DNA of 64,000 nt, taken from positions 1 to 64,000 of the forward strand of contig NZ_AP018227.1 of NCBI RefSeq assembly GCF_002368095.1, written 5' to 3'. The translations under genes were made by a program, and so were the position numbers. The DNA is from Calothrix parasitica NIES-267 (GTDB lineage Bacteria > Cyanobacteriota > Cyanobacteriia > Cyanobacteriales > Nostocaceae). Shown piece by piece: positions 27,588-36,597 of the stretch (its first letter is position 1; each line of letters starts with the position of its first letter). A model generated the notes under the pieces. That model worked only from the letters and a program-made list of their open reading frames with translations. It did no database searches and was not told the origin of the DNA.

Positions 27588-27749
27588 TTGACACATAGTC
27601 AAAAAATAAGTATATATTCTAATGATTGGTCATACCAGCCACCCGCTTATTCTCAGGGTCTAAAGTATTTTTTAATACAATTATTGCATCTTAGCTGGCT
27701 TTCCCAACGTTTACATCTTTGTCCAGTAGATTTATATCAAGATGATTAA
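27588..27749 (+). CDS. Possible small protein or gene remnant (53 residues)
   Basis: A frame that could start at TTG 27588 and ends at TAA 27747-27749. It encodes residues such as NDWSYQPPAYSQGLKYFLIQ and then LSWLSQRLHLCPVDLYQDD. The amino-acid make-up looks protein-like (aromatic, balanced charge), but there is no convincing ribosome site and the frame is open further upstream to 27516. It may be the C-terminal relic of a lost gene. I do not recognise the family. Confidence 0.35.
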   Translation: MTHSQKISIYSNDWSYQPPAYSQGLKYFLIQLLHLSWLSQRLHLCPVDLYQDD

Positions 27750-27933
27750 GCTATAGGCTGTTAACTGCGGTATAAATATTTCATCTTGGAAGAAGCTTTG
27801 TATTATTTTGTTGCAACAAAATATGAATTATAATGCAGAGCTAAATTTTCCTAATAATAAAAATTAAGATTAAGTGGCTAACTATTTAGTCAGTCATAAA
27901 TTATAGTACCATAACGTATTTCAGATAGTATTT

Positions 27934-28626
27934 ATGTTAAATAAAAAGAGTCAGAACCCTGACGAGATTACTACATTAAATATAAGCTTTCGTTTTAGCC
28001 TAAAGGCATCAGTCGTTGCATTTATTGTCGCAACACCCTTCATATTTTTTTACTCTATAACGAATAATAAGAATCATAGAGAAGCCTTGAGTTTTGCTGC
28101 CACAGCGCTGACAACAAGTATTGCTGGAGTCAGTGCATTTTATGCGTTGCAGAGCATCAAACAAAATGCAGACGCTCAAGAAATATTTAGACTAGAACAA
28201 GAGAAATCTCAGAAAGAAGCTAGAGATATAGAAGAAAAAGACCGGAAAATAGATAGAACATTCAACTATATAATGAGATGGAATGACTTGGAGTATGCGA
28301 GAATTAAAAAATCTGTTGCTCAAATACATGATGAAATTACTAACGGTTTCTCTACTCCTTTAGAAAAAGAAGATAAGCTAAAAAAATATTTGGAAGATAA
28401 TCCTCTAAAAGAACAAGATATTACTAATATTTTGAACTTTTTGGAAGCCATGTCTATATGTATAAAAAAAGAAATTGTTAATGAAGACTTGCTGCATGAA
28501 TTCTATCGTTTTATAGTCATTAGGTATTGGGAAACTTTTGAATCAATTGTTATATACAGACGCAAAAAAATGGACAATCCTAAAATTTATGAAGGGTTAG
28601 AGTTATTGGCACAAAAATGGAAATAG
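27934..28626 (+). CDS. Two-helix membrane protein of unknown function (DUF4760-like)
   Basis: 230 residues. Two hydrophobic segments (about 24-45 and 53-74) anchor it, followed by a charged coiled-coil stretch (about 80-110, QEIFRLEQEKSQKEARDIEE) and a helical cytoplasmic domain with WNDLEYARIKKS and FLEAMSICIKKEIVNEDLL. The layout resembles proteins grouped as DUF4760, whose function is unknown. Its start is ATG 27934. The gene is isolated, with long AT-rich spacers on both sides and lower G+C than its neighbours, which might mean recent acquisition. Confidence 0.65.
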   Translation: MLNKKSQNPDEITTLNISFRFSLKASVVAFIVATPFIFFYSITNNKNHREALSFAATALTTSIAGVSAFYALQSIKQNADAQEIFRLEQEKSQKEARDIEEKDRKIDRTFNYIMRWNDLEYARIKKSVAQIHDEITNGFSTPLEKEDKLKKYLEDNPLKEQDITNILNFLEAMSICIKKEIVNEDLLHEFYRFIVIRYWETFESIVIYRRKKMDNPKIYEGLELLAQKWK

Positions 28627-28943
28627 TATATTAATTATCAATAAAATTATGCTCGGTGATTATTGGAAGCTGATCGGAAAACACTTCTACTTTTAATGCA
28701 CTGAAACAGTAAGTACAAGTAAATTTGTACAAATATCGAAATAATTGTTTAGAATATGTTATGAGTATTGTAAAACACAAATAAATATTAGTATTTTTCC
28801 GGAAGTGAATATTTAACTCAGTATTTATAAGTATGTGAATAGATACAAAGTTTTTGTTATCCCTTTAATTATTAGGGGAAATTTTATTTGAGCATGAGGG
28901 TGAGGTCTATCTACGTCTTATAAATTACAAAAGGAAAGGTAGT
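28627..28943. other. AT-rich spacer, nothing recognised
   Basis: About 320 bases between the membrane protein gene and the small peptide candidate. No gene or clear hairpin with a T-run is seen. Confidence 0.4.
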
Positions 28944-29024
28944 ATGAATCTATTACTCGCAAATAAATCTCAACAATTTTTCCCGGAAGTTTATTTAAGT
29001 GGTGAAGGAGATACGGGATTTTAG
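28944..29024 (+). CDS. Possible 26-residue peptide gene
   Basis: ATG 28944 is preceded by AAGGAAAGG (28931-28939), a good ribosome site at proper spacing. The peptide starts MNLLLANKSQQFFPEVYLSG and ends six residues later in Gly-Phe before TAG 29022-29024. A perfect 14-base-pair hairpin begins 16 bases after the stop. There is no export signal and no known maturation gene next to it. It could be a true small protein, a precursor peptide or the start of a deleted gene. I do not recognise it. Confidence 0.4.
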   Translation: MNLLLANKSQQFFPEVYLSGEGDTGF

Positions 29025-29040
29025 TTTTAAATCTATAGTT

Positions 29041-29078
29041 ATGATAGGTTATGCAGTCATCTAGGCATAACCTATCAT
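29041..29078. promoter_or_regulatory. Perfect 14-base-pair stem-loop
   Basis: ATGATAGGTTATGC (29041-29054) pairs without mismatch with GCATAACCTATCAT (29065-29078) around a 10-base loop. No T-run follows, so it is not a standard terminator. It may stabilise the 3' end of the small upstream transcript or be the remains of a small inverted-repeat element. Confidence 0.6.
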
Positions 29079-29519
29079 GCTAGGTTGTAGTATTGTGGTA
29101 AAAAATTAGAAAGTGAATATTTTGGGCTATAGAAACACCTATTATTTTTTATAGTCCAATAGTTTAACTAGGTTCTAAATCAAACATAAATGTAAATTAT
29201 CGGCTTGAGTTATTGATTGAGAATAATATCTATCAAACTAAACTAACTCAACTTGCAAAAACAAAATTTTTTCTTCAGTGAATTATAAAACTTGTATAAT
29301 ACATAGCTCGCTATAGCGGGCTTTTTTAATGCAATCCGACCTATAAGCGGATGAGTATAATTAATGATTTACTATATTCAAGGCGAATCTAACTCAATCA
29401 GCAAACTTTACACAAAGATAATCCAAAAATTATCAAAAATATATTTATCGTTGCTGATGAAATTTATAAATTTGTTATAAATAATTGTAATAAGTATAAC
29501 AAAATTTCATTAACATCTC
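29079..29519. other. AT-rich spacer upstream of the GNAT gene
   Basis: Holds one terminator-like hairpin (29305-29327), with a TATAAT box (29295-29300) directly before it. No gene is recognised. Confidence 0.45.
29305..29327 (+). terminator. Rho-independent terminator-like hairpin
   Basis: AGCTCGC (29305-29311) pairs with GCGGGCT (29316-29322) around the loop TATA, with one G-T pair, and is followed by a T-run ending at 29327. It points along the plus strand, about 280 bases after the small peptide candidate. Confidence 0.65.
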
Positions 29520-30143
29520 ATGAGTTTAGAAATTATTCGTCTAGAAAAAACTCAAATAAGTCAAGCAGCAGACACTCTTATAGATGCGTTTAGGATAGAA
29601 CCAGAAAATCAAGAGCAAACACAAGAAGATTGGTTATCGCAACTTTTTTTTCAAGAAATTGTTTTGTTTGGTGAAGAAAATTATCGTGAGACTTGGGAAG
29701 CTTGTTTGCGTTATTTCCAGCCATTAAGACATGTGTATACAACTCCAGAAATGAAAGGAGTTGCAGTTTGGATACCGCCTTTAGGATATCCTTTAGATGT
29801 ATGGAGATGTTTGCAAGCAGGCTACTATACAGGATTAAATTATAGTTTCCCTTTCTCTTTGTTGAATAAAACCTATTACGATTTAAATATAAAACAGCCA
29901 TATTGGTGTTTATCTATTTTGGGAGTGTCAAAAGATTATCGAAGACAAGGAATTGGTAGTGCATTAATAAAACCAATTTTAGAAAGAGCTTCTAGTGATG
30001 ATTTACCTTGCTATTTATTTACGCAAACAGAAGAAGGAGTAAAATTCTATGAAAGTAATGGATTTGAAGTTAGCAAAAAAATTGAAGTTCCAGTAACATT
30101 TGACAAAACAATTACATATTGGATTATGAAAAAAGAGCCATAA
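29520..30143 (+). CDS. GNAT-family N-acetyltransferase
   Basis: 207 residues. The acetyl-CoA site is in LSILGVSKDYRRQGIGSALI (about residues 128-148), with the RRQGIGSAL pyrophosphate-binding loop and the later YESNGFEVSKK signature of the family's last strands. The N-terminal half is rich in aromatic residues and would form the substrate pocket. It resembles small-molecule acetyltransferases rather than ribosomal ones. The start is ATG 29520. The acceptor is unknown. Confidence 0.85.
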   Translation: MSLEIIRLEKTQISQAADTLIDAFRIEPENQEQTQEDWLSQLFFQEIVLFGEENYRETWEACLRYFQPLRHVYTTPEMKGVAVWIPPLGYPLDVWRCLQAGYYTGLNYSFPFSLLNKTYYDLNIKQPYWCLSILGVSKDYRRQGIGSALIKPILERASSDDLPCYLFTQTEEGVKFYESNGFEVSKKIEVPVTFDKTITYWIMKKEP

Positions 30144-30342
30144 TCAATAGATTAATCATTCTTTTTCAATCCTTTAATTCACAATAAATGTTGGGTTAAG
30201 GTTCAAAGATAGGTTATTTGTTAAAACCATATTTTTTGATGAACCTAACCGAACCCAATCTACTTTCTATGGCACCCTCTCCTTAATAAGGAGAGGGCTG
30301 GGGTGAGGTTCCTTATAACCACCCGTATTTGAATAAAACTTA
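30144..30342. repeat. Spacer with GGAGAGGG and GTTGGGTTA repeats
   Basis: Lies between converging genes. CTCTCCTTAATAAGGAGAGGG (about 30277-30297) is a palindrome of the type also found near 12.9 kb; TGTTGGGTTAAGG and CCTAACCGAACCC units precede it. Confidence 0.55.
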
Positions 30343-31080
30343 TCAAGCGTATCTTTTTAAAACCCCCGGTTCTTGCTGCATTGGTAACACATCTAAAGTA
30401 TCGATTTGAGAACAGTATTTTAAATCATCATTGCAATCCAAACCTAATAAACGTTTACCATGACTAGCATATTTAAACATCTGGTATAAATCATCTTTCC
30501 ATTGAGAATAAAGTGCTATTGCTGCAATTACTTCATCGTTACCCGCGACATCATCTATTGATAAATTAGTTTTTTCCAATAGATGAAAAGCAATCGCACC
30601 AGCGCAAGCAGTATCCTCTAGAGAATAACTACCCTGCCATCCCGAACCAACCATCCAGACATTTTCTGGCTTATTTTTTGCTAAATATTCCACCACAGAA
30701 CTTAGATTGACAAACGCTCCAGTAATAACCGTTTGAGCTTCCTGTATTCTTTGTAAAGCACGAGTACCGTTAGTGGTACTGATAAACAAGCGCTTTCCTT
30801 CTACAACTTCCCGTTTGCAGTCGAGAGGAGAATTTCCTAAATCAAAATTGGGTACCTTTGCACCACCCCTTTCTCCAGCCCGTAAACGTTTTTCAGCGGG
30901 AAACTTTTCGCTAACTTCAACAAGTTTATCCAAATCGCTGAAAAATTGAACCCCTTCTCCACCGTTAGCCAAGACCGTTGCCATCGTTGTAGTTGCGCGT
31001 AACACATCAACTGCGATCGCACATTGTGGCATGTGTTGGGTCGGGGTTTCTTCCGGAGCATGATAAATAAATAATTTCAC
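30343..31080 (-). CDS. 2-phosphosulfolactate phosphatase family protein (ComB-like)
   Basis: 245 residues, typical of the ComB family. Motifs seen are [20 protein letters not shown] near the N-terminus, [18 protein letters not shown], and [12 protein letters not shown]. The archaeal enzyme removes phosphate from 2-phosphosulfolactate in coenzyme M synthesis. Cyanobacteria make no coenzyme M, so the real substrate in this phylum is uncertain, possibly sulfolactate-related. The start is GTG or ATG at 31080 within the first turn. It is transcribed alone. Confidence 0.88.
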   Translation of the reverse strand: MKLFIYHAPEETPTQHMPQCAIAVDVLRATTTMATVLANGGEGVQFFSDLDKLVEVSEKFPAEKRLRAGERGGAKVPNFDLGNSPLDCKREVVEGKRLFISTTNGTRALQRIQEAQTVITGAFVNLSSVVEYLAKNKPENVWMVGSGWQGSYSLEDTACAGAIAFHLLEKTNLSIDDVAGNDEVIAAIALYSQWKDDLYQMFKYASHGKRLLGLDCNDDLKYCSQIDTLDVLPMQQEPGVLKRYA

Positions 31081-31404
31081 GCGCTTGATACACCTGCTTT
31101 TATATACTGCCGAGATTTTAATACGCTACCGGTGTAAATGGGGAGATTAGAAAGGGGGGAGAAGGGGAAACAAGAGAGGGGGAAGAAGGGGAAGAGGGGG
31201 AAGAAGGGGAAGAGGGGGGAGAAATAAATTATGGGCTGATAACTGTTAACTGTTCACTGTTCACTGCTCGCTGTTCGCTGTAGTCTGGAAGAAGAACAAT
31301 CCCAAATCAAATATATTTATTTGGTGTTTAAATTTCGCAACACCTCTCAATCAGAAATCTAAAATCTAAAATCTAAAATCCAAAATCTAAAATCCAAAAT
31401 CAAG
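31081..31404. repeat. Low-complexity spacer (GGGGAAGA, AACTGTTCACT and AAAATCTAA arrays)
   Basis: A purine-rich tandem stretch at about 31139-31226, built on GGGGAAGAAGG and GGGGAAGAGG, is followed by ACTGTTCACTG units (31240-31280) and AAATCTAAAATCTAAAATCC units (31350-31400) reaching the BlaI start. This is STRR-type spacer DNA with no gene. The promoter of the BlaI/M56 pair must lie inside it. Confidence 0.7.
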
Positions 31405-31821
31405 ATGGCTCCTTTACCACATTACCGTCCCAAACAACTTTCTCTTGGCCCGTTGGAAGCGGAAATTTTGAATATTGTTTGGCAATTGAACAAAGCTACG
31501 GTTAAAAATGTACATGACCGTATTTTATCTGACCCAAACCGCGAATTAGCTTATACTTCAGTTACTACCGTACTGCGGAGACTAACCCAAAAAGGTTGGC
31601 TCGAATGTAATAAACAAGGAAAAGCTTTTTATTGGCAGCCGCTGTTAACGAAGCAACAAGCAGAAGTTATTCAAGCCCACGAACAATTACAGCAATTTCT
31701 CAAGGTGGGAAATCCCGATGTAATTGCTGCTTTTGCTGATAGTCTAGATGAAGCTGATTCTGAGAAAATACAAGCAATAGCAAAACGGATTCAAGCTGCA
31801 CGACAAGCAAGGGAGGAGTAA
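31405..31821 (+). CDS. BlaI/MecI/CopY-family repressor
   Basis: 138 residues. The winged helix (about 10-80) carries LGPLEAEILNIVWQLNKATV and YTSVTTVLRRLTQKGWLEC, typical of BlaI/MecI. The C-terminal part (about 80-138) is the dimerisation region. In Gram-positive bacteria the repressor is cleaved after a BlaR1/MecR1 sensor protease is activated. Here the next gene, three bases downstream, is an M56-type membrane peptidase, so the pair probably forms a minimal sensor-protease/repressor switch. No beta-lactamase gene is nearby. Confidence 0.92.
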   Translation: MAPLPHYRPKQLSLGPLEAEILNIVWQLNKATVKNVHDRILSDPNRELAYTSVTTVLRRLTQKGWLECNKQGKAFYWQPLLTKQQAEVIQAHEQLQQFLKVGNPDVIAAFADSLDEADSEKIQAIAKRIQAARQAREE

Positions 31822-31824
31822 TAA

Positions 31825-32664
31825 ATGCATTTATTGATAATTTTTGCAGCTTTAATAGTTGCTTATACAATCAGATATCAATGCACTCGAAGCATCAGTA
31901 AACGAAACGAACGCTGGCACAAAGCACTATTTTTCTTCTTATTTCCTCCCTTATTAATTTTCACCACAACGTTTGCTTTACTGTTCATGGGGCCTCAAGG
32001 CAAAATGGGAGGATTGCAAACGGGCTGCTATAGCTATGTAATCGCATTGTTTGGTATTGCATTTTTCGCCATTATGTTTGTTAAACAGCTATGGCTGGGA
32101 TGGTTGTCTGTCAAGTCTGTCCGCGACTGTCCCGAAGCGAATATCGCAGGTCGAACAGTTCGCTTGCTGAATACACAAGCATTATTTGCCGGTCAAATTG
32201 GTTTTTTTAAACCCGAATTAGTATTGAGTTCTGGACTATTAGAAACTCTTTCCAGCAATCATTTAGAAGCCGTTTTAGCGCACGAACAAGGACATTATCA
32301 TTATCGCGATACGTTCTGGTTTTTTTGGCTGGGGTGGATGCGAGAATGTACTTCCTGGCTACCTAATACAGAAGCTTTATGGGAAGAGTTACTCACCTTA
32401 CGCGAACTACGAGCCGATGCTCACGCAGTTTCATCTGTAGACCCGTTGCTCCTAGCGGAATCTCTGCTAATGGTTGTTAGCAGTAACCCCATATCTTCAG
32501 AAGTGCTTTGTGCAGCATTAGGTTCTCCCGGTGCAAAGCGTTTAGAAGAAAGAGTAGAAGCCCTTTTATCTCCACCACAAACAACTCAAAAGCTCGAATT
32601 CGCATCTTTGAATTGGCTTGTATGGACTTTTGTTCCTTTAGTTAGCGTCGTGTTTCATAGTTAA
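31825..32664 (+). CDS. M56-family membrane metallopeptidase (BlaR1-like, no sensor domain)
   Basis: 279 residues with about four hydrophobic segments (near 1-15, 33-53, 68-92 and the C-terminal end). The zinc site is LAHEQGHYHYRD (HExxH, about residue 153), and the downstream Glu ligand is in LRELRADAHAV. Canonical BlaR1/MecR1 proteins carry an extracellular penicillin-binding domain after the peptidase; this one lacks it, so the signal it senses must differ. It is translated right behind the BlaI-type repressor gene. Confidence 0.9.
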   Translation: MHLLIIFAALIVAYTIRYQCTRSISKRNERWHKALFFFLFPPLLIFTTTFALLFMGPQGKMGGLQTGCYSYVIALFGIAFFAIMFVKQLWLGWLSVKSVRDCPEANIAGRTVRLLNTQALFAGQIGFFKPELVLSSGLLETLSSNHLEAVLAHEQGHYHYRDTFWFFWLGWMRECTSWLPNTEALWEELLTLRELRADAHAVSSVDPLLLAESLLMVVSSNPISSEVLCAALGSPGAKRLEERVEALLSPPQTTQKLEFASLNWLVWTFVPLVSVVFHS

Positions 32665-32791
32665 ATTAGGAATTGGTAATTGGTAATTGGTAATTGGTAA
32701 TTAGTTAATAATTGAATAGCTTCAAACAAATTCACGATTAATAAATTCGATTATTTTAATTTCTTACTTCTTACTTCTTACTTCTTACTTC
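32665..32791. repeat. Simple repeats between converging genes
   Basis: Four tandem GGTAATT units (about 32674-32702) and a CTTACTT array (about 32763-32795) that touches the end of the DUF421 gene. Confidence 0.65.
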
Positions 32792-33301
32792 TTACCCATT
32801 ACCTTTAATAATCACACTAATCGTTCCATCCGCTTCCATGTAAGCTCTTTTCACTTTTTCGATAGACTCTACACCTTGTTGTCGTAACTGACTCATTAAT
32901 TCTTCTTCGGTTAGAAGCTCTTTTTGCATATTTTCGTTAATTAAATTACCGTCTTCTACAAGTATTAAAGGTGGTGGACTTACTAAATTACCTACAGCAG
33001 GGATTTTGTATCCCAACCAGTTAAGAAAATAGCTCCAGAATATTATAGTTCCGACTAAAATTACTCCTTCGGAAATAGATGTATAATCGCTTGCCATTGC
33101 GTTTTGAGCGGCTTCGGCGAAAAGTACTACTACAAGTACGTCATTAATACCTACGGTTCCGATTTGCCGATTTGGTAAGATGCGTAAAATAGAAAACAAA
33201 GCCAGATAAACTAACGAACCACGGATAAACAATTCCGCTATAGAAGTGCTAGGAATAAAGATTGTTTGCCAGTCAATGTGGAATAATTGTTCCATTGGCA
33301 T
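32792..33301 (-). CDS. DUF421 (YetF-like) membrane protein
   Basis: 169 residues with three likely membrane segments (about 20-42, 50-70, 76-95) and a small C-terminal domain containing PPPLILVEDGNLINENMQKE and LMSQLRQQGV. This is the standard layout of DUF421/YetF proteins, whose biochemical role is unknown; in Bacillus YetF-type proteins occur in the spore and cell membrane. It is transcribed alone. Confidence 0.88.
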   Translation of the reverse strand: MPMEQLFHIDWQTIFIPSTSIAELFIRGSLVYLALFSILRILPNRQIGTVGINDVLVVVLFAEAAQNAMASDYTSISEGVILVGTIIFWSYFLNWLGYKIPAVGNLVSPPPLILVEDGNLINENMQKELLTEEELMSQLRQQGVESIEKVKRAYMEADGTISVIIKGNG

Positions 33302-33687
33302 TATTTTCTTGATGATTAAGAAAACTTAATTTAGTTCTATATCCAACATAGTTAATTTTTAAGTTTTTTTTAGTTTGACTATATACTTATGAGTATAGAA
33401 ATAAAATCTCTTTCATCGGGAATAGTTCGTAGTGGGGAGTTAGTTTGTTGTGGTTTTTTGTTAGTATTAATATTCATATTATTCTCTACATTAATATATT
33501 TTGATTTCTCTCCCTTTGTTGCTGCCGTCGCGTTGTAGCAAGTGTTGTGGTCAGGTTTATCTGCATTGTATTGCACCCAAATTAAACGCGCTACATTCGA
33601 TTTGCTAAAGCTTGTAAAACTTGATTAATAAAATATTTGTGCTGCGAGCTAAAATAGGATAAATAATAGTTGGTTTTGAGAGTTAAA
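33302..33687. other. Spacer, possible coding relic on the minus strand
   Basis: A minus-strand frame (33379-33576) encodes WVQYNADKPDHNTCYNATA-like residues followed by an Asn/Lys-rich tail. It lacks a start site with a ribosome site and a known family, so I leave it as a possible remnant. The plus-strand promoter of the TPR gene should lie near 33600-33670. Confidence 0.35.
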
Positions 33688-34710
33688 ATGACAATTAAAC
33701 CTTCAGAAGAAGAAGTTAAAAAGTTAGAAGAAGATTTAGCTAAAAATCCTAGAGATACTGATATTATGAATGCTCTCGCTCTTGGATATTTTAGTAATCC
33801 GAGCTTGCTGAAAGGTAAAGAAGATTTGGAATTAATGGAAAAAGCATATGCAACAAAAAAGACAATTAAATCAACTCATAACCTTGCTTGGTTTTATTAT
33901 TTAGAGTGTTGGGGAAGTTTAGAACAAGCTCTGGAAATACAGAAAGAATGTATATCAATGGAACCAAAAAGCTTTTATCCATACTTCCTTTATGGCTACA
34001 TGCTTTTAGCAAATAATCAATCAGTTGACGCTATCAAAAATTTAGCAATTGCATACTCAAAAAATAAAAGTAGAGATATAATCCATAATTTAGGTACAGC
34101 TTATGCAAAATCAGGAAACTTTGAAACTGCGAAAGAATATCTAATTGCAGCAACTAATGAACAAGATATTGAAAATAAAAGTAAATACAATTTAGCAATA
34201 GTAAAAATTCAGCTTGGAGAAAAAGAAGATGCTCTAAGAATCATCAAAGAATTAGAGACGCAGGTTGATAAATATGATGATATTGATAGTTTTGCAGTAG
34301 CTTATCTATATTATCTCTTAGAAGATTATGATAGTGCGTATGTTTGCTGCAAAAGGTGCGACTGGAATCATTATGATTTATTTAGTTGGGAACATATTCC
34401 TTATCTGATATATAAAAACGATATAGAAGAATTCAAAAAATTAGTTGCTTCTGAAATCGCAAATAGGACAAACTGGATAATAGAAAATAAAGATAATGAT
34501 GAATTTTGGGAAGATGATACTGAAGAAGAAAAACAAGAATATTTAGCCGAGCGCGAATCTGAAATTACTCGATTAACAGAATTAGAAGCAGAATTTGCAC
34601 TAAATAAGCCAAATATAGATATAGATGTCAACAATCAATATTTTTTAGAAAGCTGTGGATGTTTGTTATTTGGTTGCTCCGAACATAACAATCTCAAAGA
34701 CGACGAATAG
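33688..34710 (+). CDS. Tetratricopeptide-repeat protein
   Basis: About 340 residues; start ATG 33688, preferred over TTG 33670. Helical pairs of the TPR kind are visible: MNALALGYFSNPSLLKGKED, HNLAWFYYLECWGSLEQALE, YFLYGYMLLANNQSVDAIKN, HNLGTAYAKSGNFETAKEYL and KYNLAIVKIQLGEKEDALRI. A very acidic segment (about 270-295, with EDDTEEEKQEYLAERE) and a cysteine-containing tail (ESCGCLLFGCSEHN) follow. TPR proteins mediate protein contacts; no partner is indicated. Gene is isolated and AT-rich. Confidence 0.85.
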   Translation: MTIKPSEEEVKKLEEDLAKNPRDTDIMNALALGYFSNPSLLKGKEDLELMEKAYATKKTIKSTHNLAWFYYLECWGSLEQALEIQKECISMEPKSFYPYFLYGYMLLANNQSVDAIKNLAIAYSKNKSRDIIHNLGTAYAKSGNFETAKEYLIAATNEQDIENKSKYNLAIVKIQLGEKEDALRIIKELETQVDKYDDIDSFAVAYLYYLLEDYDSAYVCCKRCDWNHYDLFSWEHIPYLIYKNDIEEFKKLVASEIANRTNWIIENKDNDEFWEDDTEEEKQEYLAERESEITRLTELEAEFALNKPNIDIDVNNQYFLESCGCLLFGCSEHNNLKDDE

Positions 34711-34841
34711 ATTTACTGCTGCAAATTCGCAAACATTCCTTAATATTCTTAATATTCGTAAAGTACTCTTAACAAAAGCGATAGTAAGCAAACGAGTTAT
34801 GAGAACATATTTAAAATCAACGTTGATATTTAGATTTATAG

Positions 34842-35858
<1,017 letters not shown>

Positions 35859-35955
35859 GATTAATGTTTCATTCCCAGGTTTCGGCTTGGGAATGTAAAC
35901 AAAAGTAAAGTAATTAAATTAATTTGCTATAAATAATTTTTGAACAAAAAAATAA

Positions 35956-36157
35956 TTACCAACGTGTTTGATTGAGTTCTTTAAATTCAATACCTTTAGC
36001 ACCGCTATTTAATATCTTTTTACAAAGGTCTTCTCTAACTGCAATTATATTGTAACCAACTTCAGCAACTCTAACTAGGGCTTGCTGAATAAACACAAAA
36101 ATGTGATGCAGCATAAAGTTCATCTTTGGATAAATCTACTTCCCATATTTTAACCAT
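35956..36157 (-). pseudogene. Frameshifted small gene, unknown family
   Basis: Reading the minus strand from ATG at 36157 gives MVKIWEVDLSKDELYAASHF and then a stop soon after. Shifting one base near 36095 gives a continuous frame FIQQALVRVAEVGYNIIAVR, continuing to KGIEFKELNQTRW and TAA at 35956. Together they would make a protein of about 66 residues. The frame change suggests a decayed gene. The C-terminal pattern resembles small immunity-type proteins, but this is weak. Confidence 0.5.
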
Positions 36158-36243
36158 AGCTAATACTACTACAAAAATTATTATATTAGTGGATGATTAC
36201 GATTCCAATCTAATAAGTTAGTAAATTTATAACCCTTTTAATT

Positions 36244-36570
36244 ATGACAGATTATAACACCACAGTTTGTTGTCCTATCTATTATCAAATTATTCAACGT
36301 AGAGGTAAAGGTTGGGCTTTCAAGTATGGAGAACCGTTTATTAATTTATTTAATGTTCCGAGTTTTTCACCAAAAGAAGAGTTTAAAATTTTTGGTACTT
36401 CAATGAAAAAAGTAGCTATCGAACTTTTCCGTATTAACGGTGGTAAATAAGGTTATTACATCGCCAATATTTTGGATAAGAAATATTATTATTGTGGTAG
36501 TGAATGGAAGGATGTGAAAAATAATTTTAAGGAGTTGGGGATTGGTAGAAATAATCCGGTTATTAACTGA
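36244..36570 (+). pseudogene. Small gene with a premature stop, unknown family
   Basis: ATG 36244 opens a frame of 68 residues (MTDYNTTVCCPIYYQIIQRR onward) ending at TAA 36448-36450. The same frame continues for another 39 sense codons (GYYIANILDKKYYYCGSEWK, then further residues) to TGA 36568-36570. The downstream part looks just as protein-like, so one nonsense change probably split a gene of about 108 codons. The 68-residue product could still be made. I do not recognise the family. Confidence 0.5.
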
Positions 36571-36597
36571 TAACTGTTCACTGTTCACTGATAACTA

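Noticed and set aside
33379-33576. Minus-strand frame of 65 codons
   Set aside because: No ribosome site, low-complexity Asn/Lys tail, no known family; kept only as a possible relic in the spacer note.
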